From Maribacter algarum (ex Zhang et al. 2020) (GTDB taxonomy: Bacteria; Bacteroidota; Bacteroidia; Flavobacteriales; Flavobacteriaceae): 64,000 nucleotides of DNA. Numbering within the stretch: position 1 is the stretch's first letter; each line of letters begins with the position of its first letter. The position numbers and the translations under genes are program-made. The notes under the pieces are model-generated. The model had not been told where the DNA came from and did no database searches. It saw nothing but the letters and a program-made list of their open reading frames with translations. Positions 8,880 through 19,267 of this stretch are shown here, piece by piece. The DNA lies in contig NZ_VATY01000002.1 in assembly GCF_005885635.1 (NCBI RefSeq), forward strand, positions 1 through 64,000, written 5' to 3'.

Positions 8880-11800
8880 TTGAGTCCGTATTTAAAATAC
8901 CTATTTCTATGTCTGTGCTTTGCAATGGCGCACCAAACTGTAGCACAAAATAGTCAGCTACGGGCGTATACGATAGAAGATGGTTTGCCGCACTCTCAAG
9001 TCTACGATATTGTACAAGATGATATGGGCTATCTATGGTTGGGAACACAAGGTGGCGGACTCGCCAATTTCGACGGAGATAAATTCGAAGTCTGGAATGA
9101 AAGTGATGGCCTACTTTCAAACTACATCCATGCTTTATATGCGTCAAATGATTCCCTTTTTATTGGAAGTAAAAAAGGACTTTCTGTAAAGGTAAAGAAC
9201 AGCTTTGTAAATTTTGAAGCTCCGCAAATACTGCAATTTCATCCCTCTAAAAAAAGCATCTTTATAGCAACGAAAAAGGGAGTGTATTCTTTTTCCAAGG
9301 AAGAAAACCTAAAAAATATTTCCATTAATCCAGAAATAGATGCAAGTGAAATCAATGCCATGCTTTTTGATGGAAACTACTATTGGCTAGCCACCAACAA
9401 CGGATTGTGGAGACTTAGCGAATTAAATAGTTCCGCGCTTGAGATGACTAAGTTGGAAATTTACAATTTCTCGGCTGTTCTTTTACAAAAGGGCAAGATT
9501 ATCGCTGCAACCTTTGATGATGGTATTTTTGTTTTGGATAGTAAAAACCCTGCTGATTCATTCTTATTACCCGAACCACCACGTATCAATTCGATGTCGA
9601 TTCACAACAAAAATGAACTCTGGATAGCCACGGATAACGATGGTATTACCGTCTTAGAAACGGAAAAGTACGCAGAGATAAAACGTTTGAACATCTCAAA
9701 TGGATTATCGACAAATCATGTGAGAAGAATTCGAAGTGATGACCGAGACAACCTTTGGATTGCGACATCTGGCGGAGGATTTTATAAGTATTTCCAGAAT
9801 AATTTTAAGCATTTTGATAAAACTACAGGCTTAAAAGGAAACCGAATTTTTGCAGTTCACAACGCAAAGGATGGGGTATGGTTGTCGAGTTCAGAATCGG
9901 GTCTGACAAGGATAGATTCCCTTGGAATTCATCCGATTCCGAATGAAAATCCCTTTTTCGATGTAAAAGTCAAGACGATTACAAGTGATGCAAAAGGCAA
10001 TGTTTGGGCAGGTTCTGATGATAGAGGCATCCTATTTCGGGAAACTAAAATGGTGGATAGTTTGGTATATACTGTAAGCAGTTCTCTCCAGATAAAAATT
10101 GATACGATTTCAAAAGAAGTAACGAAGAATCATATCATAGATGAAAGCAAAGGATTTCTATCGGATTGGGTTCGTAAGATTGTTGTTGATGACAATGCCA
10201 TCTGGGCAGCTACCTATGCCAGTGGTATTGTAAAATTTAACTACGATTCAGATACCGACAGTCTTATGATTCAAAAAACTTTTGGAAGACAAGATGGTAT
10301 CACCGACCTACTGATAAATGATTTAGCGAAAGATGCAAAAGGTAGATTTTGGTTCTCCTCTAAAAACGGACACTTAGCTTTTATCGCCGATGATAAAGTT
10401 AACTACGTTGAAACTGAGCTAAAGGAACAAACTGCTATTGGAACCCTACTTTTTCATGATGATACTATGTTCTTGGGTACTTCCGGAAAAGGAATTTGGT
10501 ATGCTAATAGTAGTGACCCTAGCAATTTTCAACAATTGAAAGGTGCAAAAAAGCTATCCTCGAATAACATTTACCAACTAATTTTTGACGACCAAGGCTA
10601 CTTATGGGCAGGCACCGAACGTGGCATAGATAAGATTGAATTAAATACTGCCAACGAAATCATTGATGTCTATCATTTTGGAAGAAACGATGGATTTTTA
10701 GGTATAGAAACCTGTTTGAACGCGGTGGATAAAGATGATAAAGGCAACCTTTGGTTTGGCGCGATTTATGGGTTGACACAACATGTACCCAATGAAAATG
10801 TAAAAATAGCCGTACAACCAAAAGTATATTTCACAGGAGTAGAGGAGCGTTATAAAAATATCGATTCCCTCAATCTAAAAGATTGGACGAATAGCGATAA
10901 AATATTGCAATTGACTCCAGAGCAAACTCAATTGGGCTTTTCCTTCAGAACTTTGGATTTGGACCATCCGAAGGAAATTGAATATCGGACGAAATTAGAT
11001 GATACGAAATGGAGCCCTTGGGTGAAGGAAAACAAACAAAACTTTGCCGGTCTAGCCTTTGGTTCACATACCTTTTCGGTACAGTCTAGAAATTATCGTT
11101 GGGTGGAAAGTAGTCCCATTCAGTTTCGGTTTTTTATCGATAGTCCTCTGTACAAGAAAGACTGGTTTCAATGGGCAGTTCTGACCTTCATTTTTTTGGC
11201 TTTATTGGGAATAAGTCTGTTCTATATCAAAAAGATAAAGGCAAAAAACAAAGCAGCGCAAGAGCGTTTAGAAACTCAAAATTACTTATTGAGTTTAGAG
11301 CAAAAAGCACTGCGTTTGCAGATGAATCCGCATTTTGTCTTCAATGTTTTAAACGGTATAAAAGCCATGGCAAAAAGTAAACCCGAAAAGATGAATACAA
11401 CCATCAATAGTTTTGCTGTTTTACTTCGGGAAACACTTCAAAATTCACGAAAGGAAACCATCAGTTTGGACCAAGAAATCAAAGCCTTACGACAATATAT
11501 AGAAGTGGAAAAGTTAATGGCGACGAAAGCTTTTACATATGATATTGAAGTGCAAACAGAACCGAGTGCTGAAGAAATTTTGATTCCCCCAATGTTGATA
11601 CAACCCTTTGTGGAGAATGCTATCAGGCATGGTATTTTAAAGGGAGATAAAGAAGGGGTACTCCAGGTTAGTTTCCATACCTCGGAAACTCGTTTGCATT
11701 GTACCATTTCAGACAATGGGATGGGTATTTTCAAATCGCAAAGTGAAAAGACCAAAACTGACCATCAATCGATGGCACTAGTGGTGACCAAGGAAAGGTT

Positions 11801-11912
11801 GGAGTCTATTTCTGGGAAAAATTCATTGCAAATTGAAGAAATCAAAAAAGAAGATGGTACTATTGAAGGAACTGAGATAGCTTTTGAAATACCTTTGTTA
11901 ACTGATTATTAG
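8880..11912 (+). CDS. Propeller-type LytS-family sensor histidine kinase
   Basis: 1010 residues. A signal peptide or N-terminal anchor (to about residue 23) is followed by two periplasmic Reg_prop beta-propellers (about 25-650; repeats such as GYLWLGTQGGG, NLWIATSGGG and YLWAGTERG). A Y_Y_Y domain (about 690-755), one TM segment (about 765-785) and a cytoplasmic coiled coil come next. The His_kinase domain carries phospho-acceptor His818 in MNPHFVFN, with an ATPase domain (PFVENAIRHG, DNGMGI). The start is TTG at 8880: a stop lies four codons upstream, and the first ATG (8925) would cut the signal peptide. The response regulator follows after 7 bp, so this is a cognate pair sensing an unknown envelope or saccharide signal. 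Confidence 0.9.
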   Translation: MSPYLKYLFLCLCFAMAHQTVAQNSQLRAYTIEDGLPHSQVYDIVQDDMGYLWLGTQGGGLANFDGDKFEVWNESDGLLSNYIHALYASNDSLFIGSKKGLSVKVKNSFVNFEAPQILQFHPSKKSIFIATKKGVYSFSKEENLKNISINPEIDASEINAMLFDGNYYWLATNNGLWRLSELNSSALEMTKLEIYNFSAVLLQKGKIIAATFDDGIFVLDSKNPADSFLLPEPPRINSMSIHNKNELWIATDNDGITVLETEKYAEIKRLNISNGLSTNHVRRIRSDDRDNLWIATSGGGFYKYFQNNFKHFDKTTGLKGNRIFAVHNAKDGVWLSSSESGLTRIDSLGIHPIPNENPFFDVKVKTITSDAKGNVWAGSDDRGILFRETKMVDSLVYTVSSSLQIKIDTISKEVTKNHIIDESKGFLSDWVRKIVVDDNAIWAATYASGIVKFNYDSDTDSLMIQKTFGRQDGITDLLINDLAKDAKGRFWFSSKNGHLAFIADDKVNYVETELKEQTAIGTLLFHDDTMFLGTSGKGIWYANSSDPSNFQQLKGAKKLSSNNIYQLIFDDQGYLWAGTERGIDKIELNTANEIIDVYHFGRNDGFLGIETCLNAVDKDDKGNLWFGAIYGLTQHVPNENVKIAVQPKVYFTGVEERYKNIDSLNLKDWTNSDKILQLTPEQTQLGFSFRTLDLDHPKEIEYRTKLDDTKWSPWVKENKQNFAGLAFGSHTFSVQSRNYRWVESSPIQFRFFIDSPLYKKDWFQWAVLTFIFLALLGISLFYIKKIKAKNKAAQERLETQNYLLSLEQKALRLQMNPHFVFNVLNGIKAMAKSKPEKMNTTINSFAVLLRETLQNSRKETISLDQEIKALRQYIEVEKLMATKAFTYDIEVQTEPSAEEILIPPMLIQPFVENAIRHGILKGDKEGVLQVSFHTSETRLHCTISDNGMGIFKSQSEKTKTDHQSMALVVTKERLESISGKNSLQIEEIKKEDGTIEGTEIAFEIPLLTDY

Positions 11913-11919
11913 AGAAAGT

Positions 11920-12669
11920 ATGCTTACAGCAATTATTGTAGAAGACATGCCAGACGCGCTAGCTTTGTTGCGGAAGGATATTGAAACCCAACATCCAGAA
12001 ATCGAGATTATTGCTACTGCCCGAAGTGTTGTAGAAGCTGCAAAGGTTTTGCGAAAAAATCAAGCTGATATTCTTTTTCTAGACATCATGTTAGGTGATG
12101 GGACTGGATTTGATATTTTAGAGATTTTCCCAGATTTAAAATCAAAAATCATTTTTGTAACGGCGAGTGACGAGTTTGCGATACGCGCCTTCAAATTTGC
12201 GGCCATAGACTATGTGTTGAAACCCTATTCCCAAGAGGATTTAGGTTTAGCAATCAATCGTGCGAAAGAACAAATACAGCCTAATAAAGAGCGTTTGCGG
12301 ATTTTGAAAGACACCATTTCAGCACCCGAGCAAAAACCGGATAAGATTTCGCTACACACTTTAGACCAAATCATCATCGTAAGCCTAGATGATATCGTGC
12401 GATGCGAATCAGACAGCAACAATACTATTTTTCACCTTCAAGACAAGCGTAAAATATTCGTTACCAAGACCTTAAAGTATTTTGCTGATATGCTTCAGAG
12501 TTATGACTTTTTACGAATCCATCAAAGTCATTTAGTCAATTTACAATGCATCAGTGCCTACATCAAAACAGATGGGGGCTATCTCATGCTCAAAAACGGC
12601 GAAAATGTACCCGTATCCGTCCGTAAAAAAACCGAGGTTATGGAGATTTTAGATAAAATGCACAGATAA
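11920..12669 (+). CDS. LytTR family response regulator
   Basis: 249 residues. The N-terminal receiver has acidic pocket residues in IIVEDMPD, phospho-acceptor Asp55 (ILFLDIMLGDGTG), the VTAS Thr and the LKPYS Lys. The C-terminal LytTR DNA-binding domain (about 145-245) includes FLRIHQSHLVNL and the VPVSVRKK end. It is the partner of the upstream kinase. LytTR proteins bind paired direct half-sites about two helical turns apart, which matches the 21-bp-spaced repeats at 3764 and 6156, and possibly those at 12690. Autoregulation and regulation of the envelope module are inferred. Confidence 0.93.
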   Translation: MLTAIIVEDMPDALALLRKDIETQHPEIEIIATARSVVEAAKVLRKNQADILFLDIMLGDGTGFDILEIFPDLKSKIIFVTASDEFAIRAFKFAAIDYVLKPYSQEDLGLAINRAKEQIQPNKERLRILKDTISAPEQKPDKISLHTLDQIIIVSLDDIVRCESDSNNTIFHLQDKRKIFVTKTLKYFADMLQSYDFLRIHQSHLVNLQCISAYIKTDGGYLMLKNGENVPVSVRKKTEVMEILDKMHR

Positions 12670-12689
12670 TACTTTACCTAAGTTAAAGA

Positions 12690-12762
12690 ACGACTTCACG
12701 TATTGAAAAGGACACTTCCCTAAATATCGATTGATTCATAAATGGTTCCGATGCTATTTTCG
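12690..12762 (+). promoter_or_regulatory. Weak candidate LytTR site before the ARPP-1 gene
   Basis: ACTTC occurs at 12693 and again at 12714, 21 bp apart, in a context loosely like the ACGAATTC repeats. TATTTTCG (12755-12762) could be the -7 box, at 44 bp from the second repeat instead of 42. The match is much weaker than at 3764 and 6156. Confidence 0.3.
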
Positions 12763-12776
12763 AGTAAAACAATAGT

Positions 12777-13898
12777 ATGAGAACACTAATGAAAACTACT
12801 GTACTTTTAAGCTTTTTCCTTGTTTTAATGGGGTGTAAGGAAGAAGTAAAACCAGAAATAGCTCAAAATATTCCTCAAGAAGTATTTGCTGTAGATGGTA
12901 TCACCATCAATGACCCAAAAACCGTAGAAAACCTGAGTCTTTTTATCCTAACAGGAAAAGAAAAGGTAATCGGTAAGAACTACAATACCTTATCTGAGGC
13001 AATGGAGCGAAAGCAAGTGACGGTTAAGGAAACGGGTTCCGTAAACGAACTTGCGATTGATAACAATAGTTCTGATTATGTATTCATACATTCCGGAGAC
13101 ATTGTAAAAGGAGGGAAGCAAGACCGAACCATTAGTTATGATGTAATCATTCCGCCGAATACAAAGGATATTCCACTAGAAAGTTTTTGTGTTGAACAGG
13201 GCAGATGGCAACAACGCGCCGATGAGCAAGTAGTAGCTTTTAGCACCAATACAAAAATGCTTTCTTCTAGGGATTTGAAACTAGCCGCTAAACATGAAAA
13301 TAATCAAGGTAAGGTCTGGAGTAAAGTTTCAGAACAAAAAGAATATTTGAATGAAAAATTATCACTACGAAAGGGATATGACGTTGATGTTGCAGCTAAT
13401 GAATCGAACAGTAGTTTGCAGTTGGCTTTGGAGAGCGATGAACTCAAAAAAAGCAGGGATTCTATTTATGAAAAATTAAAGGACTTGATTGATACACCGG
13501 ATGCTATCGGCTATGCCTATGCCATTAACGGAGAGATTTATGGTGTCGAAGTCTATAACAACAAACAGCTTTTTGCCGATTTATGGGATAAAATATTAGA
13601 ATCCGTGATTGTGGAAGCTATTAGTAAAGAAGGCGAGGAGGCAGAAGCTGAGAAAAGCAAAAAGGAAGTCCTAGTGTATATGGAAGCAGTAAAAGCCAAT
13701 GACAAGAAGACGAGCAAGATATTAAACAAAGCCACCAAATTTAGAACCATTAAGAATGAAAAGGGAAATATCGTCTTTTCAACTGAAGACTTAGAAAAAC
13801 AAAAATGGATTCATAAAAGTTATATGAAAGTTGATACTTCGGCGACTGCACAGCATGAAAATGGGTTGCTGAACACGCGATTGCGCATTGAAAATTGA
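12777..13898 (+). CDS. ARPP-1 domain lipoprotein
   Basis: 373 residues (the start may instead be the ATG at 12789). A lipoprotein signal (FFLVLMGCKEE) is followed by an ARPP-1 domain recognised from IHSGDIVKGGKQDRT, DVIIPPN and ESFCVEQGRWQQRA. ARPP-1 is a conserved domain associated with ARG, rhodanese and phosphatase proteins and has no established biochemical role. A Glu/Lys-rich helical segment (about 285-310) follows. It lies 107 bp after the LytTR regulator, with a weak candidate LytTR site in front, and is tentatively a member of the same envelope regulon. Confidence 0.82.
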   Translation: MRTLMKTTVLLSFFLVLMGCKEEVKPEIAQNIPQEVFAVDGITINDPKTVENLSLFILTGKEKVIGKNYNTLSEAMERKQVTVKETGSVNELAIDNNSSDYVFIHSGDIVKGGKQDRTISYDVIIPPNTKDIPLESFCVEQGRWQQRADEQVVAFSTNTKMLSSRDLKLAAKHENNQGKVWSKVSEQKEYLNEKLSLRKGYDVDVAANESNSSLQLALESDELKKSRDSIYEKLKDLIDTPDAIGYAYAINGEIYGVEVYNNKQLFADLWDKILESVIVEAISKEGEEAEAEKSKKEVLVYMEAVKANDKKTSKILNKATKFRTIKNEKGNIVFSTEDLEKQKWIHKSYMKVDTSATAQHENGLLNTRLRIEN

Positions 13899-14060
13899 TA
13901 AAATTAGGTTTCTATAAATCACTAGTTAAATCATTGTTTAAATCAAAGCTTATGACTTTGTTCAGAGTTATCGCTCAAATTGGCAATTTGTGTAAATCTT
14001 ACGGATTTTCAGCACGAGCTTTTTTTGTACCTTGTATTTTCACATCACAAGGACTTGAAA

Positions 14061-15401
14061 ATGAATTTCAGAATCATAACCCTTATTTTCATTGGCTTAA
14101 GTAGTTTTTATGGATTAAGTCAGTCCCTTTCATTTTCAGAAATTAAAGCTTACGAGCGTGCTAATTACAATCGAGAAGTTACATTATGCGATAAACTAGC
14201 GGGTCATCCGAGTGATCCAGAGGGAGTCTCTGACGGTGTGACTCAAGAAGCAATGGATAAACCTGCGGCAATCTCGGCTTGTTTGAAAGCATTAAAAAAA
14301 GATTCTGAAAACCCAAGACTCAACTACCAATTGGCTAGAGCTTATGGATATTCAGGACGTCACGTCGAGAGTGACCCCTACCGCTTAAAGGCTTTACGAG
14401 CTGGTTATCCACAATCCCTGTTCGTGATCGGATACATCCGCATTGAGGGATGGGATGGTCGAGAGGCCGATCCCTGTTATGGCGGTGAATTGGTGCGGAG
14501 GTCTGCCGAAGCCGGGCGATTTGCTGGGTTGGTCGGATTTCCGCATTACGTGATGACGGGAACTTTTAAAGATTGCACAAGTTATCCAAAAATAGATAAT
14601 AATGAGATAAGTTATTTTTTAGACGAAGCGGAGAAAAAAGCGGAAGACTATTATCAACAGATTTTGGTCAAAACTCTCAAGACCTATTTTGACAAGAAAT
14701 CAGATAATACCGGCTATACTTCAGATGTTTTCAAACAAATTTTTGATGGTAAATCGTTAGAAGGTTGGCATGGCGACACGAATTATTGGCGTGTTGAAAA
14801 TGGTACATTGGTTGGCGAAGTGACTCCAACAACACCCTTGAAAAGCAACACTTTCCTTATTTGGCAGGGTGGTGAGCCCGCTGATTTTGAATTGAAATTG
14901 GAATTCCGAATTTCCGAGGCTGGTAATAGTGGAATCAATTATCGCAGTGAAACTTTGGATAGTATTCCATATGCTTTGCGCGGGTATCAAGCTGATATCG
15001 ATGGCAAAATAAGATATACCGGACAGAATTATGAGGAAAGAAAACGAACCACTTTGGCCTATAGGGGTGAAAAAGTGATTATTTCGTCTCAAGGCGATCC
15101 CGATGAGGTCGGCTCTTTAAGGGCCAATGTGAAAAACAATTGTTGGCAGAGTAGGGAAGTGGTTTCGCAATTGGGAGAATCGGATTCCCTAAAAACAAAA
15201 ATCAAATTTGAAGATTGGAACGAATTGTATTTAATAGTTGAAGGCAATCGCATGCGTCATTTTGTAAATGGTATTTTAATGAGCGATGTTCAAGATGATG
15301 ATTCTGTCAACCGAAAAATGTCTGGCAAACTGGGAATGCAGGTTCATGTTGGGCCGCCTATGAAAGTAGAATATCGGAATATTCGACTGAAAAACCTGTA
15401 G
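14061..15401 (+). CDS. Secreted DUF1080 (3-keto-disaccharide hydrolase) protein
   Basis: 446 residues. The ATG at 14061 is chosen because it yields a clean signal peptide (MNFRIITLIFIGLSSFYGLS). Residues 20-215 have helical Sel1/TPR-like character (NPRLNYQLARAYGYSGRHVE). The C-terminal domain (about 230-446) is a DUF1080/LamG-fold 3-keto-disaccharide hydrolase: FKQIFDGKSLEGWHG, WRVENGTLVGE, AGNSGINYRSE, WNELYLIVEGNRMRHFVNG. Members cleave or act on 3-keto-glycosides. The GMC dehydrogenase and Gfo/Idh enzymes elsewhere in this window could supply or use such intermediates. The gene is convergent with the esterase, with no gap. Confidence 0.85.
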   Translation: MNFRIITLIFIGLSSFYGLSQSLSFSEIKAYERANYNREVTLCDKLAGHPSDPEGVSDGVTQEAMDKPAAISACLKALKKDSENPRLNYQLARAYGYSGRHVESDPYRLKALRAGYPQSLFVIGYIRIEGWDGREADPCYGGELVRRSAEAGRFAGLVGFPHYVMTGTFKDCTSYPKIDNNEISYFLDEAEKKAEDYYQQILVKTLKTYFDKKSDNTGYTSDVFKQIFDGKSLEGWHGDTNYWRVENGTLVGEVTPTTPLKSNTFLIWQGGEPADFELKLEFRISEAGNSGINYRSETLDSIPYALRGYQADIDGKIRYTGQNYEERKRTTLAYRGEKVIISSQGDPDEVGSLRANVKNNCWQSREVVSQLGESDSLKTKIKFEDWNELYLIVEGNRMRHFVNGILMSDVQDDDSVNRKMSGKLGMQVHVGPPMKVEYRNIRLKNL

Positions 15402-16247
15402 TTATTCAATCGCTACTTCCGAATTTTCACTCAAATAGCCCAAAGATTGTAGAAATTTATCCGTTTCGATAACTGTCTTTTTATAATTCTCTAATTTATC
15501 GTAATTGAAAAAACCGTGTGGCTCATTTTCATAAAGGTGTAATTCACATCTACTACCCACTTTTTCCATTACGGTTTTGTAATATTCCATCGTTTTTACA
15601 GGAATCAGTTTGTCTTTTGTTCCCAAGAATATAATGGTTGGAGGAGCATCTTTTTTGATGTTGTGTAAAGGTGAAAAATCTTTATAACTATCACCAACGC
15701 GTTCATACCCATACCCGCCGGGGCCATTATCAATAACAGGATTGTAAAGTACTAAAGCATTTGGAATACTACTTTGGCTTAAATCGTCTGTGGCTTCATT
15801 GTAATCATCAATCAAAGCCGTAGCCGCCGCCAGGTGCCCTCCAGCGGAACCTCCTGAAGCAATTAATTTGTCCGGGTCTATTTGAAATTTCTCTGCATTC
15901 GCTCTAACAAAACGAATTGCCGACTTGGCATCCTTTAATGATTCGAAGGGAGTAGTTCCTTGTCTACTTTCGACCCTATAATCTACCAAAAAACAGACGA
16001 TTCCTCTTTTTGAAAAATATTGGGCATGATGTTCAAAATGTTTGATGGTACCACCCTTCCAGCCACCTCCAAAAAAGAAAACCATTGCTGGATAATTTAT
16101 TGTAGAATCCATATTGGGCGGACGGTGGACTTCCATCACCAAATCAGTTGTATCAACTTGTTTATAAAGTATTTTTTCCTGTGCGAAAGAGCTTGCAATA
16201 ACAAACATGGAAAATATCAGGAAGTATGTATATTGTTTTATACGCAT
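15402..16247 (-). CDS. Secreted alpha/beta hydrolase (acetyl-esterase-like)
   Basis: 281 residues with a signal peptide (MRIKQYTYFLIFSMFVIASS). The ATG at 16247 is preferred over an in-frame ATG at 16283 that would add 12 residues before it. Hormone-sensitive-lipase/BD-FAE-type features are present: the oxyanion region FFFGGGWKGG, nucleophile GGSAGG, acid near IFLGTKDKLIP, and catalytic His in ENEPHGFF. The likely role is deacylation of carbohydrates or other esters in the periplasm. It is divergent from a sulfatase, which fits polysaccharide modification removal. Confidence 0.87.
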   Translation of the reverse strand: MRIKQYTYFLIFSMFVIASSFAQEKILYKQVDTTDLVMEVHRPPNMDSTINYPAMVFFFGGGWKGGTIKHFEHHAQYFSKRGIVCFLVDYRVESRQGTTPFESLKDAKSAIRFVRANAEKFQIDPDKLIASGGSAGGHLAAATALIDDYNEATDDLSQSSIPNALVLYNPVIDNGPGGYGYERVGDSYKDFSPLHNIKKDAPPTIIFLGTKDKLIPVKTMEYYKTVMEKVGSRCELHLYENEPHGFFNYDKLENYKKTVIETDKFLQSLGYLSENSEVAIE

Positions 16248-16300
16248 CGATTTTAATGTTACATTTAAGGTAAAAGGTACCATTTTGAATTTTCAAATCA

Positions 16301-17704
16301 ATGTATAAAATAATATTCTTTTGCTTGGGAATTACGCTATTACTAATGTTGAGTTGTAAGTCCAAAGAAGAACAGCCATCCGAAGCTAATACCCAGAAAA
16401 GGCCTAATATCATTTTTATTCTAACGGACGACCAAAGATTTGATGCATTAGGATACGCCGGAAATCCTTTGATTCATACGCCTCAAATGGATGAGCTTGC
16501 CAAAAATGGAACTTACTTTAAAAATGCCATGGTCACTACTCCGATATGCGCAGCGAGCCGTGCGAGTATCTTAACCGGACTTTATGAGCGAACCCATGGA
16601 TATGATTTCACTTCAGGGAAAATAGGTTCCTCGTATATGCAAACTTCGTATCCAATTATTTTAAAAGAGAATGGATATCAAACGGCTTTCTATGGCAAGT
16701 ATGGAGTAAAATACGACAGTCTTGAAAAGCAATTTGACACTTATGAATCCTACGACCGTAATGGTAAATTACCAGATAGAAGGGGATACTATTACAAAAC
16801 CCTTGGGAAAGATTCGGTTCACTTAACAAGATATACAGGGCAAAAAGCACTTGACTATATCGATACTGTGGATAAAGGGAAACCGTTCTGCCTTTCCCTT
16901 AGTTTTAGCGCGCCACATGCCCATGACAATGCCGAGGAGCAATATTTTTGGCAAAAGAAATCTGATTTGTTACTTCAAGAAGTTGATATGCCCGAACCAG
17001 ATTTAGCCGAGGATGAATTTTTTAATCAACAACCAAAATTTGTACGTGAAGGTTTTAATCGCTCACGTTGGTACTGGCGCTATGATACTCCTGAAAAATA
17101 CCAGCATAGTTTAAAAGGCTATTATCGAATGATTTCTGGAATAGACAATGAAATTGGAAAAATACGTACTGAGCTCAAAAAAAACGGACTTGATAAAAAC
17201 ACGGTCATCATTTTAATGGGAGATAACGGATACTTCTTAGGAGAACGGCAACTTGCTGGCAAATGGTTACTTTACGACAACTCTGTTCGTGTACCTCTAA
17301 TTGTATACGACCCGCGAGAAAAGAAACATTATGATAGTGATGAAATGGCTTTGAATATTGATGTTCCTGCAACTATTTTGGATTTAGCAGATGTAAAGAA
17401 ACCTACTAATTGGCATGGAAAAAGCTTGATGCCTATTGTAAAGAACGGCGGTATTTCTTCGGAACGCGATACCGTATTAATAGAACACCTTTGGGATTTT
17501 GAACACATTCCCCCAAGTGAAGGAATCAGAACAAAAGATTGGAAATATTTCCGGTACGTAAATAACAAATCCTTTGAGGAACTATACTATCTAAAAGATG
17601 ACCCAAAGGAAATTAACAACTTAGCATCCGACCCAAACTACAAAGATAAATTAGATGCTTTTCGAAAATCATGTGATGCTTTAATTGTAATCCATACAGA
17701 ATAA
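16301..17704 (+). CDS. Type I (formylglycine) sulfatase lipoprotein
   Basis: 467 residues. A lipoprotein signal (LLMLSCKSK, Cys19) is followed by a sulfatase domain. Metal ligands are in [10 protein letters not shown] (Asp43, Asp44). The sulfatase signature [11 protein letters not shown] has Cys83 as the residue converted to formylglycine. A C-terminal [10 protein letters not shown] supplies further ligands. It hydrolyses sulfate esters, probably of a marine polysaccharide, in the periplasm or at the surface. It is divergent from the esterase by about 50 bp. It is the first gene of a same-strand run with the malonate genes, 70 bp away, although a functional link to malonate is unclear. Confidence 0.92.
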   Translation: MYKIIFFCLGITLLLMLSCKSKEEQPSEANTQKRPNIIFILTDDQRFDALGYAGNPLIHTPQMDELAKNGTYFKNAMVTTPICAASRASILTGLYERTHGYDFTSGKIGSSYMQTSYPIILKENGYQTAFYGKYGVKYDSLEKQFDTYESYDRNGKLPDRRGYYYKTLGKDSVHLTRYTGQKALDYIDTVDKGKPFCLSLSFSAPHAHDNAEEQYFWQKKSDLLLQEVDMPEPDLAEDEFFNQQPKFVREGFNRSRWYWRYDTPEKYQHSLKGYYRMISGIDNEIGKIRTELKKNGLDKNTVIILMGDNGYFLGERQLAGKWLLYDNSVRVPLIVYDPREKKHYDSDEMALNIDVPATILDLADVKKPTNWHGKSLMPIVKNGGISSERDTVLIEHLWDFEHIPPSEGIRTKDWKYFRYVNNKSFEELYYLKDDPKEINNLASDPNYKDKLDAFRKSCDALIVIHTE

Positions 17705-17774
17705 TTATCATAAGGATTTCCTCCCAATAAAAAAAACCATACTTAATACTATATTTGAATAGCAACCAAAATCC

Positions 17775-19256
17775 ATGATTAACTTAATACGAAACGCTGA
17801 AAGCCATCTTCAACGAATTGCTATAAAGAGCGAAGGGAACTCCTACTCTTATCAGGAATTATTAGATGCCTCTGAAAATATCGCCTTAGAATTATTAAAT
17901 ACTAACGATGATTTGAGGGAGCAGCGAATTGCCTTTCTAGTCCAACCAGGCTTCATCTATACTACTATCCAATGGGGAATTTGGCGTGCTGGCGGTATTG
18001 CCGTTCCCTTATGTGTAAAACATCCGTATTCCTCCATAAAATATGTTATTGAGGATACTTCAGCATCTACAATTATTTGTTCTTCGGATTTCGAGGAACT
18101 ACTATCTCCATTAAAGAGTAAATCCGAAATTCGATTTTTATCATCAGAGTCATTTTCTGAAAGCGAGGGAAGTCTTCCAGATATAGCCATGAATCGTCGA
18201 GCGATGATTTTATACACCAGTGGTACTACAGGAAATCCTAAAGGGGTGGTTACCACCCATGATAATATCGAAACACAAATCACCGCACTTACCACCTCAT
18301 GGGAATGGCAGAAAGATGACCATATTCTAAATGTCTTGCCCCTACATCATGTACATGGCATCATCAATGTAATGTCTTGCGCTCTTTGGTCAGGGGCTTG
18401 TTGTGAGTTCTTACCCAAATTTAGTGCAGATAAAATATTTGAGATTTTTTGCAGAAAAGAAGTCAATGTTTTTATGGCTGTACCTACCATATATTACAAA
18501 TTAATAGCCTTTTACAACGAACTTTCTAGTGCTAGAAAGAATGAAATATCCGAAGCTTTAAACCCCTTTCGATTAATGGTTTCAGGTTCTGCTGCACTAC
18601 CAATATCGGTACTAGAAGAATGGCAAAAGATAAGTGGACATATTTTATTGGAACGATACGGGATGACCGAAATGGGCATGGCAATTAGTAATTCATATCG
18701 TGATAAACGGATGCCCGGGTATATTGGTCTGCCACTTCATAAAGTTACGGTTAGAATAGCCGACGAGCAGAATAATAGGGTTGAGGTAGGGAGTCAAGGT
18801 GAAATTCAGGTAAAAGGTCCTAACGTTTTTAAGGAATATTGGGGGAAACCAGAAGCTACGGCCGAAACCTTTACACAGGATGGTTGGTTCAAGACCGGAG
18901 ATATTGCGGTCTTCGAAAATGGCAATTATCGAATTTTAGGGCGGAATTCTGTGGATATTATTAAGTCCGGAGGATATAAAATATCGGCCTTAGAGATTGA
19001 AGAAGTGCTTCGCAAACACCCACAAATAAAAGAATGTGGCGTTGTTGGAATTCCTGATGAGGAATGGGGCGAGATTATCGGTGCTAGTCTAATCCTGTCT
19101 TCGGATGAAATTGATTTGGATGAACTTAAAGATTGGCTGAAGGACAAACTCCCAGGTTATAAAACGCCCAGAAAATATATTTTCCAAGAGGATTTGCCTA
19201 GAAATGTAATGGGTAAAGTGACCAAAAAAGAGCTTCAAAAACTATTTGCCAACTAA
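17775..19256 (+). CDS. matB: Malonyl-CoA synthetase-like acyl-CoA ligase
   Basis: 493-residue adenylate-forming enzyme. ATP-binding P-loop ILYTSGTTGNPKG, then LPLHHVHGI and FMAVPTIYYKLI (both typical of the malonyl-CoA synthetase/ACSF3 branch), ERYGMTEMGMA, WFKTGDIA and the catalytic Lys in GKVTKKE. It would activate malonate to malonyl-CoA with ATP and CoA in the cytosol. MadL and MadM malonate transporter subunits follow within 11 and 3 bp, which supports malonate over other short acids. No malonyl-CoA decarboxylase gene is seen nearby. Confidence 0.87.
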   Translation: MINLIRNAESHLQRIAIKSEGNSYSYQELLDASENIALELLNTNDDLREQRIAFLVQPGFIYTTIQWGIWRAGGIAVPLCVKHPYSSIKYVIEDTSASTIICSSDFEELLSPLKSKSEIRFLSSESFSESEGSLPDIAMNRRAMILYTSGTTGNPKGVVTTHDNIETQITALTTSWEWQKDDHILNVLPLHHVHGIINVMSCALWSGACCEFLPKFSADKIFEIFCRKEVNVFMAVPTIYYKLIAFYNELSSARKNEISEALNPFRLMVSGSAALPISVLEEWQKISGHILLERYGMTEMGMAISNSYRDKRMPGYIGLPLHKVTVRIADEQNNRVEVGSQGEIQVKGPNVFKEYWGKPEATAETFTQDGWFKTGDIAVFENGNYRILGRNSVDIIKSGGYKISALEIEEVLRKHPQIKECGVVGIPDEEWGEIIGASLILSSDEIDLDELKDWLKDKLPGYKTPRKYIFQEDLPRNVMGKVTKKELQKLFAN

Positions 19257-19267
19257 TTTAAACCAAT

